From: WTFY01 sp011523795
GTDB lineage: Bacteria > Pseudomonadota > Gammaproteobacteria > UBA4575
Direction of reading: 5' to 3'
NCBI GenBank assembly: GCA_965207475.1
Contig: OZ242278.1
Span: forward strand, 1,116,001-1,180,000
DNA: 64,000 nt
The number at the start of each line of letters is the position of its first letter. Position 1 is the first letter of the stretch. This document shows positions 33,340 to 42,262 of this stretch, piece by piece. Under the pieces are notes generated by a model. That model was not told the DNA's origin and did no database searches. It saw only the letters and a program-made list of their open reading frames with translations. Made by a program: the position numbers and the translations under genes.

Positions 33340-34068
33340 ATGAATTCTGCAAGCAGACCCAGCGGGCGCAGACCGGACCAGATGCGCAACATTCGCTTTA
33401 CACGCAACTATACGCGTTATGCCGAAGGGTCCGTACTGGTGGAATTCGGGGACACCCGGGTAGTATGTACGGCAACCGTATCAGACCAAGTGCCCAAATT
33501 CATCAAGGGCAAGACGCAAGGATGGGTCACGGCCGAATACGGGATGTTACCGCGCTCAACCAGCGAACGCACAATCCGGGAAGCGGCGCGTGGTAAACAG
33601 GGTGGGCGCACACTAGAAATCCAGCGCCTGATCGGTCGTTCCCTGCGCTCAGCAGTAAACCTGAAAGGTATTCCGGGATATGCCGTGACCGTGGACTGCG
33701 ATGTAATACAGGCTGATGGCGGCACCCGGACGGCTTCGATCTCCGGTGGATTTGTTGCCTTGCACGAGGCAGTCACACAACTTGCAAACAGCCACTGCAT
33801 CCCTTTCATTCCGGTCCGAAATTTTGTTGCAGCAGTATCGGTCGGTATCGTCAACAACATTCCGGTACTGGACCTCGACTACGAGGAAGACTGTCAGGCA
33901 CATACCGATATGAATATCGTCATGAACGATGCGGATGCATTCATTGAAATACAGGGCACGGCAGAACAACAGGCGTTTTCCAGAGATGAGTTTGCATCCA
34001 TGCTTGACCTGGCGAGTCTAGGTGCGCGCGAGGTCATCAGGCAGCAAAAACTTTGCCTGGACAAGTAG
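33340..34068 (+). CDS. rph: Ribonuclease PH
   Basis: Phosphorolytic 3' exoribonuclease trimming tRNA precursors, 242 residues. Typical phrases: SGRRPDQMRNIRFTRNYTRYAEGSV (split here at the first 20), CTATVSDQVPKF, AEYGMLPRSTSERTIREA, IQRLIGRSLRSAVNLK and CDVIQADGGTRTASISG. The frame is open far upstream inside the yicC shadow, but the ATG at 33340 gives the family N-terminus. The rdgB start follows the stop without a gap. Confidence 0.97.
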   Translation: MNSASRPSGRRPDQMRNIRFTRNYTRYAEGSVLVEFGDTRVVCTATVSDQVPKFIKGKTQGWVTAEYGMLPRSTSERTIREAARGKQGGRTLEIQRLIGRSLRSAVNLKGIPGYAVTVDCDVIQADGGTRTASISGGFVALHEAVTQLANSHCIPFIPVRNFVAAVSVGIVNNIPVLDLDYEEDCQAHTDMNIVMNDADAFIEIQGTAEQQAFSRDEFASMLDLASLGAREVIRQQKLCLDK

Positions 34069-34659
34069 ATGCCCCAGCGAACCGTCCTGGCCAGCAATAA
34101 CCCTTGCAAGCTCAGGGAGATCCAGGCAATGCTCGACCCGCAGCGGTATCTGCTTGTAGCCCAGTCCGATCTCCAAATCGGGGAGATTGCCGAAACCGGG
34201 ACCACCTTCGTGGAAAATGCAATCATCAAGGCCCGTCATGCCGCCAGGGAAAGTGGCTGTTGTGCCCTGGCGGACGACTCCGGAATTGAAGTCGATGCCC
34301 TGCAGGGGGCTCCAGGTGTCCACAGCGCACGTTACGCCGGGAACCATGCCAGCGATGCATCGAATAATGAAAAACTGCTGGCTGAACTGGCAGGCATACC
34401 AGACCATGAACGTAGCGCACGCTTCCATTGCGTGATCGTATACATGCGCCATGCACTGGACCCCGTCCCCATCCTGTGTCAGGGCGCCTGGGAAGGTCGC
34501 ATACTGCATGAAGCTATGGGGGACAACGGGTTCGGCTACGATCCCCTGTTCTACGTGCCGACTCACGGCTGTTCTTCTGCACAGCTGGACCCGGCAGAAA
34601 AAAACCGCATCAGTCATCGTGGACAGGCCCTGCAGAAACTGATTCGCGCACTGCAGTGA
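34069..34659 (+). CDS. rdgB: RdgB/HAM1 non-canonical purine NTP pyrophosphatase
   Basis: Removes dITP, XTP and related nucleotides from the pool. The 196-residue protein opens LASNNPCKLREIQAML and has ETGTTFVENAIIKARHA, the acidic ALADDSGIEVDAL, and GDNGFGYDPLFYVP, all family signatures. It is joined directly to rph and followed by hemW, a common gammaproteobacterial order. Confidence 0.97.
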   Translation: MPQRTVLASNNPCKLREIQAMLDPQRYLLVAQSDLQIGEIAETGTTFVENAIIKARHAARESGCCALADDSGIEVDALQGAPGVHSARYAGNHASDASNNEKLLAELAGIPDHERSARFHCVIVYMRHALDPVPILCQGAWEGRILHEAMGDNGFGYDPLFYVPTHGCSSAQLDPAEKNRISHRGQALQKLIRALQ

Positions 34660-34687
34660 AGGAACCTGTTTTCCCTTACACATCCGT

Positions 34688-35980
34688 ATGCATATGACCC
34701 GAATCCCACTTTCTCTCTACGTGCACATCCCCTGGTGCGTGAGGAAATGCCCATATTGTGATTTCAACTCGCATGAGGTCCGGTCTCCACTTCCGGAAAC
34801 GCACTATGTCGATGCGTTGGTCGCTGACCTACAAGCGCATGCCCAAGCCGTTGCCAATCGTCAAGTCATCAGCATATTCATCGGTGGCGGTACACCCAGC
34901 TTGTTTACGCCAGGCGCCATTTCGCACCTGCTGGATACCATAAACTGTATCCTGACGATTGGGTCTCAGGCGGAAATCACCATCGAGGCCAATCCAGGCA
35001 CCCTGGACCAAGGTAACTTTACGGGCTTTCGAAAGGCTGGCATCAACCGTATTTCGATCGGCGTGCAGAGTTTTGATGACACCATGCTGCACACACTGGG
35101 CCGCATCCACGATGCAGACACTGCAAGACAGGCGGTACTCGCGGCACGGCGGGCAGGCTTTGAAAACATCAATATCGACCTGATGTATGCCTTGCCCGGT
35201 CAGACCCTGGCAGGAGCTCGACAGGATGTCGAACAGGCCATCAAGCTCGAACCTGAACATCTCTCCTATTACCAGCTCACGCTGGAACCCAATACCCGGT
35301 TTTTCAGACAGCCTCCAAAACTGCCTGATAACGATCTAGCCTGGGCGATGCAGCAGCAGGGTACGCATCTGATTGAACAGCATGGCTTGCAGCAATACGA
35401 AGTATCGTCCTATGCGAAAGACCGGCACCAATGCCTTCACAACATGAATTACTGGCAATTCGGAGACTATCTGGGAATCGGAGCCGGTGCACACCAGAAA
35501 ATCAGCCTGGAGGGAGCAGGTGTGTTCCGCAGTGCAAAGCCCAGAAATCCACAGCAGTACATGAAGCACGTGTTCAACGGCGATTCTCCGGAAACACCCG
35601 CTGGGCGCATGCTGCCCGAGGAACTGGAATTCGAGTTCCTGATGAATGCACTGCGCCTGAAGTCAGGATTTACCCGGCAACAGTTTGAGCTGCACACCGG
35701 TCTTGAATTCAAGCTGCTCGCATCAAGGCTGCAGGAGTTATATCATGAAGGCCTGCTGGCCAGGGAAACCGAGCGGGTGTGCTGCAGCCAATACGGGTAC
35801 CGATTTCTTGATGATCTGCTGCTGCGCTTGTTGCCTGATAGGCCGACAGCCACCTTGCAGACCTGCCAGCAAGCCATGCAGGCAGATGCAGGAATCCAGG
35901 GTTCTGCGCACTGCGCTGGAAGCAGGATCGTACATGAAACGCAGCAAGTTATGCACAATTGTAATAAAAGTGCAGTCTGA
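34688..35980 (+). CDS. hemW: HemW, radical-SAM heme chaperone
   Basis: A 430-residue radical-SAM protein. CVRKCPYC gives the CxxxCxxC cluster ligands, with the following F instead of the fourth Cys that true HemN oxidases keep nearby. GGGTPSLF and EANPGTL bind SAM, and the C-terminal HemN-like domain is present. The family acts as a heme chaperone for respiratory enzymes rather than as a coproporphyrinogen oxidase. The C-terminus beyond about residue 385 is longer than usual. The start is 34688 or the ATG at 34694. Confidence 0.94.
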   Translation: MHMTRIPLSLYVHIPWCVRKCPYCDFNSHEVRSPLPETHYVDALVADLQAHAQAVANRQVISIFIGGGTPSLFTPGAISHLLDTINCILTIGSQAEITIEANPGTLDQGNFTGFRKAGINRISIGVQSFDDTMLHTLGRIHDADTARQAVLAARRAGFENINIDLMYALPGQTLAGARQDVEQAIKLEPEHLSYYQLTLEPNTRFFRQPPKLPDNDLAWAMQQQGTHLIEQHGLQQYEVSSYAKDRHQCLHNMNYWQFGDYLGIGAGAHQKISLEGAGVFRSAKPRNPQQYMKHVFNGDSPETPAGRMLPEELEFEFLMNALRLKSGFTRQQFELHTGLEFKLLASRLQELYHEGLLARETERVCCSQYGYRFLDDLLLRLLPDRPTATLQTCQQAMQADAGIQGSAHCAGSRIVHETQQVMHNCNKSAV

Positions 35981-36299
35981 TGCACCGAATTGATCGGTCA
36001 AAATCGTTTTGTTTGAAAAACATCTGTATAATCAATCAGTTAAAATTTAGTACGTTATTTAAGCAGTCTAACAAATATGTCATTATTACCGGGAATTCCT
36101 GCAAAGTTGTATGATTATCCACAATCTTATCCACAAATTTTGTGGATTAAACTGTAAACCCCCATGCTGACAATCAGTTAAACGAAAATAGTTAAAAATA
36201 CTTTAAAGGAATCTGCTAACTTAAAATTCCAGTGCAGTACTTGAGTTGAGGCTTTGCGTTCAGTATGCTCCGCGCCACATTCCGAAGAATTCCTAGATC
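35981..36299. other. AT-rich intergenic region with DnaA boxes before rpmE
   Basis: About 320 bp with no gene. It is distinctly AT-rich compared with its surroundings, with several TTAAAA and ATCAGTTAAA runs. DnaA-box-like sites are clustered at 36115-36149. The rpmE promoter must lie here too. Confidence 0.6.
36115..36149. promoter_or_regulatory. Cluster of three DnaA boxes
   Basis: Two perfect TTATCCACA boxes on the plus strand (36115-36123 and 36127-36135) are followed by TGTGGATTA at 36141-36149, an inverted box with one mismatch. All three fall within 35 bp. This could be a DnaA-titrating or DnaA-regulated site, or part of a replication origin. Confidence 0.65.
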
Positions 36300-36509
36300 A
36301 TGAAACCAGATATTCATCCAGATTACCGAGAAGTGGAAGTAGTTTGCACTTGCGGCAACCGCTTCATCACACGCTCGACCTATGGGTCGGAGTCCCTGCA
36401 CATCGACGTGTGCTCATTATGCCATCCATTTTTCACTGGCAAGCAAAAGATTGTCGATTCAGCTGGACAGGTGGACAAATTCAGAAAGCGGTATGGGAGA
36501 AAAGGCTGA
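36300..36509 (+). CDS. rpmE: 50S ribosomal protein L31 (zinc-binding form)
   Basis: A 69-residue L31 with MKPDIHPDYREVEVVCTCGN and the four zinc ligands in CTCG and CSLC, then HPFFTGKQKIVDSAGQVDKF-type tail. The presence of both cysteine pairs marks the zinc-containing C+ type. It is encoded alone, downstream of the AT-rich DnaA-box region. Confidence 0.98.
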   Translation: MKPDIHPDYREVEVVCTCGNRFITRSTYGSESLHIDVCSLCHPFFTGKQKIVDSAGQVDKFRKRYGRKG

Positions 36510-36697
36510 TTGCTGCAATCTAGTCGCACAGTGGCTCCTTCCCCATGCGCTGTCATCACAAGACGGCTGCTATCACAAGTACATTGCCTGACATGACAGG
36601 ACTGACCTTGTTCAGAGCAAGTATTCATCGACGGAACCTAGAGAGTCCGGCGCTTTCACTGGGCAGTGTGCATTACTTCCGCCGCACAATTCAGCAG

Positions 36698-38140
36698 ATG
36701 CTTGCCACGATCCTCGTGCTCGCAGCGGGATTGCTCATGTCAGGCTGTGCCACCAATCCGGTAACCGGCAAACAGGACCTGGTACTGATGTCCGAACAAA
36801 AGGAAATCCAGCTGGGAAGCCAGGCGCATCAGAAGATCATGCAACAGTACCGCCCTTACAACGACCCAGAACTGCAAAGTTACGTTGAAGAGATTGTGCG
36901 TGATCTTTCCAGTAACAGCCACCGTGACAAGCTGAAATTCCATGTAACGGTCCTGGACAGTCCGCAGGTCAATGCCTTTGCGTTGCCGGGAGGTTATATC
37001 TACATCACCCGAGGCATCATGGCCTTCATGAACTCCGAGGCCGAACTTGCGGGTGTGCTTGCTCATGAAATCGGACATGTCACGGCCCGCCATGGTGTAC
37101 GCCAGCACAGTTTGGGCACTGTCACGGACCTGCTTGGTACGGGAATCAGCATTCTTACCGGCAGCCGCGTCGCTTCCCAGGCAGCCGAAGTGGGAGGCCT
37201 GGTGTGGGTACGTGGATACGGGCGCAAGCAGGAGCTGGAGGCAGACCGTCTGGGTGCAGAGTATCTGGCCCGTTCCGGCTACGATCCGGAAGAAATGATC
37301 AATGTCGTCAGACTGCTCAAATCGCAGGAAGTGTTTGAAACAAGGCTTGCCCAGAAAGAAGGACGCAAACCCAACATCTACCACGGAATTTTCTCAACAC
37401 ACCCGGCCAACGACAAGCGCCTTCAGGAGGTCGTGCTGGCCGCAAACAAGTACAAAACTGCCACGGCACGCAATACCGAACGCGAGACTTTCCTGCAGCA
37501 TATGGAAGGACTCGTGCTGGGCCATGGCGAAAAAGATGGTGTGCTACGGGGCCGCATGTTCTATCACAATGAGCTTGACCTGTACGTCGAATTTCCAGAA
37601 GGCTGGAAAGTGGAAAACCTGCCTGACCGCCTAGTTGCACTGCCCGTTGACCGCATGGTCCAGATACAGATCACAACCGCGAATCTCAGCAGTCGCGAGA
37701 CGGCCGAAAACTACCTGAAACGAAACTGGAACAGGTTTCACATGGGCAAGGCAATACGCACCGCCGGCTTCGATGGATATACAGGCCGTACGAGTTTCCA
37801 TGTCAGGGGGATTGCCCGGCCTGGCCGCATTGCAGCGGTCACCCAGGACAGACGCGTCTATGAAATCAGGTTCATGGGAAAAGACCAGGATGCTTTTGAG
37901 CGCCACGACAGCGCAGCTCTTGAGACCATCCAGAGCATGCGCCGCCTCCAGGGCGACGAGGCGAGACTTGCCGAGCCCAAACGCATCCACATCACCCGTG
38001 CACAAGCCGGGGATACCTTCGCTTCACTGGCCAAACGATCTGCGCTCGAAGACCAGCCTGTTGAAAGGCTGCGCCTGCTGAACGGGATGTACCCGGAAGG
38101 CGAGCCCAAGCCCGGTCAATGGATCAAGACCGTACAATGA
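36698..38140 (+). CDS. M48-family metalloprotease lipoprotein (BepA-like)
   Basis: A 480-residue envelope zinc protease. The N-terminus has a lipoprotein-like signal (LLMSGC) and the M48 lead TNPVTGKQDLVLMSEQKEI. Zinc ligands are in LAHEIGHVTARHG and, downstream, ELEADRLGAEYLA. A long C-terminal part ends in a LysM-like segment (AGDTFASLAKRS, LRLLNGMY, PGQWIKTV). It likely maintains outer-membrane proteins. The frame begins at 36545, but the ATG at 36698 gives the signal peptide. Confidence 0.9.
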   Translation: MLATILVLAAGLLMSGCATNPVTGKQDLVLMSEQKEIQLGSQAHQKIMQQYRPYNDPELQSYVEEIVRDLSSNSHRDKLKFHVTVLDSPQVNAFALPGGYIYITRGIMAFMNSEAELAGVLAHEIGHVTARHGVRQHSLGTVTDLLGTGISILTGSRVASQAAEVGGLVWVRGYGRKQELEADRLGAEYLARSGYDPEEMINVVRLLKSQEVFETRLAQKEGRKPNIYHGIFSTHPANDKRLQEVVLAANKYKTATARNTERETFLQHMEGLVLGHGEKDGVLRGRMFYHNELDLYVEFPEGWKVENLPDRLVALPVDRMVQIQITTANLSSRETAENYLKRNWNRFHMGKAIRTAGFDGYTGRTSFHVRGIARPGRIAAVTQDRRVYEIRFMGKDQDAFERHDSAALETIQSMRRLQGDEARLAEPKRIHITRAQAGDTFASLAKRSALEDQPVERLRLLNGMYPEGEPKPGQWIKTVQ

Positions 38141-38183
38141 ACATCGGCGTACATACTGGCAAACCGTACCTTCATCATTTCCT

Positions 38184-39074
38184 ATGGCATCTGAAAAGGT
38201 CTACCTGATCGATTCCAGCATCTATGTGTTCCGGGCCTGGTTTACAGTGCCAGACGATGTCGTAAACGGGGAAAACGAGCCGGTAAATGCCGTGTACGGC
38301 TTTGCCGACTTCGTTTACCAGTTTCTCCGCCAGACACGGCCGCAGTACATTGCCTTCGCATTTGATGACAGCCTGAGAACTTCTTTCCGCAACCAGTTAT
38401 ACCCCGAGTACAAGGCCAACCGTGAGCCGGCACCGGAAGAGCTGAAGCGACAGTTTGCCTACTGCAGGCAATTTCTGCAGGCATTGGGCCTGTTTGAAAC
38501 GGCTCGTCCACGTTTTGAAGCAGACGACATTATCGGCACGCTTGCCAGGCACATGCGCGAGCGTGGACACCCGATCACGATTGTGACCTCAGATAAAGAC
38601 CTGGCACAGCTCATTTTCGAAAACGATATTCTGTGGAATTTTGCAAAAGGCCAGCGACACTCCATCCCCCAAATCAGGCAACAGTTTGGCGTATACCCCA
38701 GCCAGATCGCCGACCAGCTGGCAATCGCCGGAGACAAAACCGATAACATTCACGGTGCGCCTGGAATCGGTATGGCCACGGCCGCCAAGCTGCTGAACCG
38801 TTTCTCCAGCCTGGAAGGTCTGCTTGCCAACTGTTCCGAAATTGGATCAATGAAGATTCGGGGCGCCAAGCGGATCCAGGGACTGATTGAAAACCACAGG
38901 GAAAATCTGCTGCTATACAAGAAACTGACCACTATCCGGTGTGACATCGAATTCCCTGATGCAATCAGCCTGCGTTGGAAATCACCCGATATCCCTGCAC
39001 TGGAGGAATTGTTCGACAAGTTCGGGTTCGGAAATTTCAGGCGTGAACGCTGGCTGGACATGCTGCGGGCCTGA
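38184..39074 (+). CDS. 5'-3' exonuclease (PolI N-domain-like/ExoIX-like)
   Basis: A stand-alone flap/exonuclease of 296 residues. It begins VYLIDSSIYVFRAWF with the first metal Asp and continues AFDDSLRTSFRN, YKANREPAPEELKRQ, FEADDIIGTLA and VTSDKDLAQL, then the helix-hairpin-helix GIGMATAAKLL. Acidic metal ligands appear intact. It may help remove RNA primers or process DNA ends. It is followed after eight bases by the fructosamine kinase gene. Confidence 0.9.
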   Translation: MASEKVYLIDSSIYVFRAWFTVPDDVVNGENEPVNAVYGFADFVYQFLRQTRPQYIAFAFDDSLRTSFRNQLYPEYKANREPAPEELKRQFAYCRQFLQALGLFETARPRFEADDIIGTLARHMRERGHPITIVTSDKDLAQLIFENDILWNFAKGQRHSIPQIRQQFGVYPSQIADQLAIAGDKTDNIHGAPGIGMATAAKLLNRFSSLEGLLANCSEIGSMKIRGAKRIQGLIENHRENLLLYKKLTTIRCDIEFPDAISLRWKSPDIPALEELFDKFGFGNFRRERWLDMLRA

Positions 39075-39081
39075 ATCAGTC

Positions 39082-39963
39082 ATGCCCATTGATGCCCGGT
39101 CTCTTGAGCGACAGGTTGGGCTGACACTTTCGGATACACCGAACGCTCATGCGGTCACGCCAGTGGCAGGAGGAGACACCTGTCGGGCATACAGGGTCCG
39201 GTTCAAAGAGAAAACCTGTTTTCTGAAAATCCATGGGCTGCACATGTTCGACATGCTGCAATGCGAGGCATACAACCTTCGTGCCCTAGCCGAAACGAAT
39301 ACCCTAAGGGTACCGCAGCCCGTTGCATGCGGAAAGACCTGTTCATACAGCTTCTTGCTGCTTGAATTCCTTGAACTGCATACGGGTGGATCGGGTGCAA
39401 TCCTTGGCCAACAGCTTGCCCGGCTGCATCAGCACACGGAAGATCATTTCGGATGGCCCCAGGATAACTGGATCGGCAGCACACCACAGCCGAATACCAG
39501 CTGCCCGGATTGGGTCTCGTTCTGGCGTCACAGGAGGCTTGCACACCAACTGGATCTGGCAAAAGACAATCATGCTGGTTGTTCACTTCTTGAAAGCGGT
39601 GAACGTCTGGTATGTGAATTCGCTGCCCTGTTTGAAGGCTACACGCCGAAACCCAGCCTACTGCATGGAGACCTGTGGTCAGGAAACTATGCATTCGATG
39701 CGGCATCCAGGCCTGTGGTCTATGATCCGGCATGCTACTACGGTGATCGTGAGACCGACCTTGCGATGACCACACTGTTCGGAGGGTTCAGCGAAGAGTT
39801 CTACAGCGCCTATTCAGAATACTATCCTCTGGACCAAGGCTTTACGGTGCGCAAGGGACTTTACAATTTCTATCATGTCTTGAACCACTTTAACCTGTTT
39901 GGTGGAAATTACGCCAGACAGGCAGAGAATTTATGCCTGAAGGTTTTAAGCGAAATCAGGTAG
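39082..39963 (+). CDS. Fructosamine kinase family protein
   Basis: Kinase of 293 residues in the aminoglycoside-phosphotransferase fold. It phosphorylates ketosamines on glycated proteins so they fall apart. Motifs: ATP-binding Lys in CFLKIHG, FLELHTGGSGAILG, GWPQDNWIGSTPQPN, catalytic LLHGDLWSGNYAFD, and metal VYDPACYYGDRETDLAM. The start at 39082 follows the exonuclease stop closely. Confidence 0.93.
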   Translation: MPIDARSLERQVGLTLSDTPNAHAVTPVAGGDTCRAYRVRFKEKTCFLKIHGLHMFDMLQCEAYNLRALAETNTLRVPQPVACGKTCSYSFLLLEFLELHTGGSGAILGQQLARLHQHTEDHFGWPQDNWIGSTPQPNTSCPDWVSFWRHRRLAHQLDLAKDNHAGCSLLESGERLVCEFAALFEGYTPKPSLLHGDLWSGNYAFDAASRPVVYDPACYYGDRETDLAMTTLFGGFSEEFYSAYSEYYPLDQGFTVRKGLYNFYHVLNHFNLFGGNYARQAENLCLKVLSEIR

Positions 39964-39964
39964 G

Positions 39965-41071
39965 TTACCGCTTGGCACCAAGCTTCAAAGCGCGTTGTCT
40001 GGCTGCTTCCCGGTCCCCGGGTCCTGCCTGTGGCGACCTGTGTTCCGGCCATCCCTGGATATGCCGGGAAATGATCCCAGACAAGGCCCGGATATGAACG
40101 GGCTCATCATTCAGGGCCGGAATATAATTGAAGGACTCACCCCCGCTACGCAAAAAAATCTCATGGTTCTGCATGTCGATTTCTTCCAGTGTTTCAATGC
40201 AGTCTGCCGAAAATCCCGGACAGAACACGTCCACCGTCCGGATGCCCTTTTTGGGGAGTTTTTCCAGCGTTTCACTGGTATACGGACGCAGCCATTCAGC
40301 CATGCCAAAACGTGACTGGAAAGTGAGCAACCACTCATCGTCCCTGAGGCCCAGCCGCTGCGAGATCAACCGAGCCGTGTGCTGGCACTCGCAATGATAG
40401 GGGTCTCCCTGTAACAGGTTCCTTTTCGGCAACCCGTGAAAGGAAAACAGCAGCTTCTGGCTGCGTGAACCCTGTCGCCAGTATGACTCGATTTGTGCAG
40501 CACAGGCATCAATATACTCGGGCTCCGATGCGTAACTGTTCACTATCCGAATTTCCGGCAACCACCGTAACCGGGCGAACTCCTTGGCAAGGGCATCAAA
40601 TGTGGAAGCCGTGGTCGTGGCCGAATACTGCGGGTATAACGGAAACACCAGAACCCTGCGTGCATTGCACGCTTGAAATTCCCTCAGTGCAGAAGCGATG
40701 GGCAACTGACCATAACGCATTGCCAGAATGACCTTTACCTTGCCGATACAGGACTTTTCCAGCTCGGCCTGCAATGCCGCTTCCTGTTTTCTGCTAATCA
40801 CCAGAAGCGGTGAGCCTTCATCCATCCAGATCTTTGCATAGGCTTCGACTTTCTTGCGGGGGCGCAATTGAAGGACCACCGCGTGCAGGAGCACCCACCA
40901 CAATGCCCGAGGCAATTCGACCACCCTGGGGTCCCACAGAAATTCTGCAAGATATTTCCGTATCGCACGAACCGTTGGAGCATCAGGTGTCCCGAGATTC
41001 ACAAGCAGCACCCCGAGACATGTTTCGCCTCCGTGCTCAAAATCCCGGTTACCCGTGTATTTCGACTTCAC
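39965..41071 (-). CDS. hemH: Ferrochelatase
   Basis: Inserts Fe(II) into protoporphyrin IX. The 368-residue protein contains LLVNLGTPDAPTVRAIRKYL, MRYGQLPIA, FPLYPQYSATTTAS, the catalytic His in LFSFHGLPKRN and the acidic ligands in SADCIETLEEI. The C-terminal tail has no 2Fe-2S cysteine cluster. It converges with the fructosamine kinase gene, with one base between the two stops. Confidence 0.97.
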   Translation of the reverse strand: MKSKYTGNRDFEHGGETCLGVLLVNLGTPDAPTVRAIRKYLAEFLWDPRVVELPRALWWVLLHAVVLQLRPRKKVEAYAKIWMDEGSPLLVISRKQEAALQAELEKSCIGKVKVILAMRYGQLPIASALREFQACNARRVLVFPLYPQYSATTTASTFDALAKEFARLRWLPEIRIVNSYASEPEYIDACAAQIESYWRQGSRSQKLLFSFHGLPKRNLLQGDPYHCECQHTARLISQRLGLRDDEWLLTFQSRFGMAEWLRPYTSETLEKLPKKGIRTVDVFCPGFSADCIETLEEIDMQNHEIFLRSGGESFNYIPALNDEPVHIRALSGIISRHIQGWPEHRSPQAGPGDREAARQRALKLGAKR

Positions 41072-41166
41072 TGTGAACAGTCCCGCCTTGCAGGTGACTG
41101 CAGATCACGATCCGGCGGCAAGTGGTAATGCAATCATGACCGGCACTCAGCAGGCTGTCATGCCAG

Positions 41167-41781
41167 TCAGGCCACTTTGTTGAAGCGTTTGTGCAGGGGG
41201 CTGGTACGCGGGAAATGAGCAAGCAAAAATTTCATCTGATCGGCCAGTACCCTGTGTCCCTGCAGGAAAATGTACTCGGCATGGGTAGGCGTAAACGGAA
41301 TGGCAAGTAACTGCATTCCTGCCTGTTCGGGCGTCTGGCCCGCCTTGTGGTTGTTGCAGCGCTTGCATGCCGAAACGACGTTTTTCCAGTCATCCCTGCC
41401 TCCCTGACTCAAGGGTCGTACGTGATCTCTTGAGAGATCACGGCGGTGAAAACGTTCTCCACAATACAGGCACATGTTTGCATCACGCTTGAACAACGCA
41501 CGGTTATTTAAGGGTGGCGTATAACTCTGGTGCAGGGAGCGGTTACTGCCCTGGGTCGCAATGATGGAATGAACCTCTATCTGGCTGCGCAGGCCACTGC
41601 GCGCATTGACCCCGCCACGGATGACATACAGCCGTTCACCGCAGGTATAGGCGACCTGCTCAATATGATACAGGCGCACGGCATCCTGGTAATTGACCCA
41701 CTCCATAGGCATGCCCGACACGTCTGTGCGCAGTATCTGCAGACTGAAGTCACTCACCAGGCTCTGCGGATTCACGTTCAT
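41167..41781 (-). CDS. HNH endonuclease family protein
   Basis: A 204-residue protein with a central HNH zinc-finger nuclease domain: metal cysteines in CLYCGERFHRRDLSRDHV and CKRCNNHKAG, and the catalytic His in SRDHVRPLSQGG. These small stand-alone HNH proteins are common and not clearly linked to restriction; their role is unknown. It is divergent from priA across a 480-bp region. Confidence 0.9.
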   Translation of the reverse strand: MNVNPQSLVSDFSLQILRTDVSGMPMEWVNYQDAVRLYHIEQVAYTCGERLYVIRGGVNARSGLRSQIEVHSIIATQGSNRSLHQSYTPPLNNRALFKRDANMCLYCGERFHRRDLSRDHVRPLSQGGRDDWKNVVSACKRCNNHKAGQTPEQAGMQLLAIPFTPTHAEYIFLQGHRVLADQMKFLLAHFPRTSPLHKRFNKVA

Positions 41782-41934
41782 ATTGCACCGTTACAAACTG
41801 CTGTGTTTCACGGAATTAGACCACGGAAATACTACACTATTTCCAACGATTTGAAGTCACTATTTGAAATCTGGCCGGATCAGGGGAAGCTCCATGTAGC
41901 TTGATTACGCTCAGACAGGTTTCCCCGATCACAG

Positions 41935-41975
41935 TGATGGCAGCAGTCGCAGACTGATACGGACTGCTGTGGTCA
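41935..41975. other. Long inverted repeat
   Basis: TGATGGCAGCAGTC pairs with GACTGCTGTGGTCA (11 of 14 pairs, with a perfect inner 8-bp stem CAGCAGTC/GACTGCTG) around a 13-base loop. No T-tract follows. It may be an RNA structure or a protein site between two divergent genes. Confidence 0.4.
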
Positions 41976-42170
41976 CAGGAAGGAAGCGACTGCAAGGCGA
42001 TATCGGGTGATGTACATCGCGCAGAATTTGACCATGGATCAAGCCCAAGCCATACAGACTTGCAGGATTCACACAGCGCCCCATAACATCAAGGACATTC
42101 TCAGGATAAACCTAGAAGATCTGGCACATGCGCAAGTCCGGCACAACAGTATCCCCTTGAAATCAACAAC

Positions 42171-42191
42171 TTGTCCACAGCCTTATCCACG
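42171..42191 (+). promoter_or_regulatory. Two DnaA-box-like sequences upstream of priA
   Basis: TTGTCCACA (42171-42179) and TTATCCACG (42183-42191) each differ by one base from TTATCCACA. They lie 72-92 bp before the priA start. Confidence 0.4.
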
Positions 42192-42262
42192 AGCGTACCG
42201 GAAGGCCGGATCCCTGCATTCACGGGACCGAATCGTGGTTTGCTCAGCTTGGTAGACTATGG

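Larger units (their letters stand above)
41782..42262. other. Intergenic region between HNH gene and priA
   Basis: About 480 bp with no convincing gene. It contains a long hairpin (41935-41975) and DnaA-box-like sequences close to priA (42171-42191). A frame at 42007-42255 has no ribosome site or protein-like features. Confidence 0.5.

Noticed and set aside
36115..36149. Chromosomal origin oriC
   Set aside because: Only three boxes and no dnaA, gidA/mnmG or par genes nearby; kept as a DnaA-box cluster instead.
42007..42255. Plus-strand frame between the HNH gene and priA
   Set aside because: No ribosome site, no family resemblance, and it covers the DnaA-like boxes near priA.
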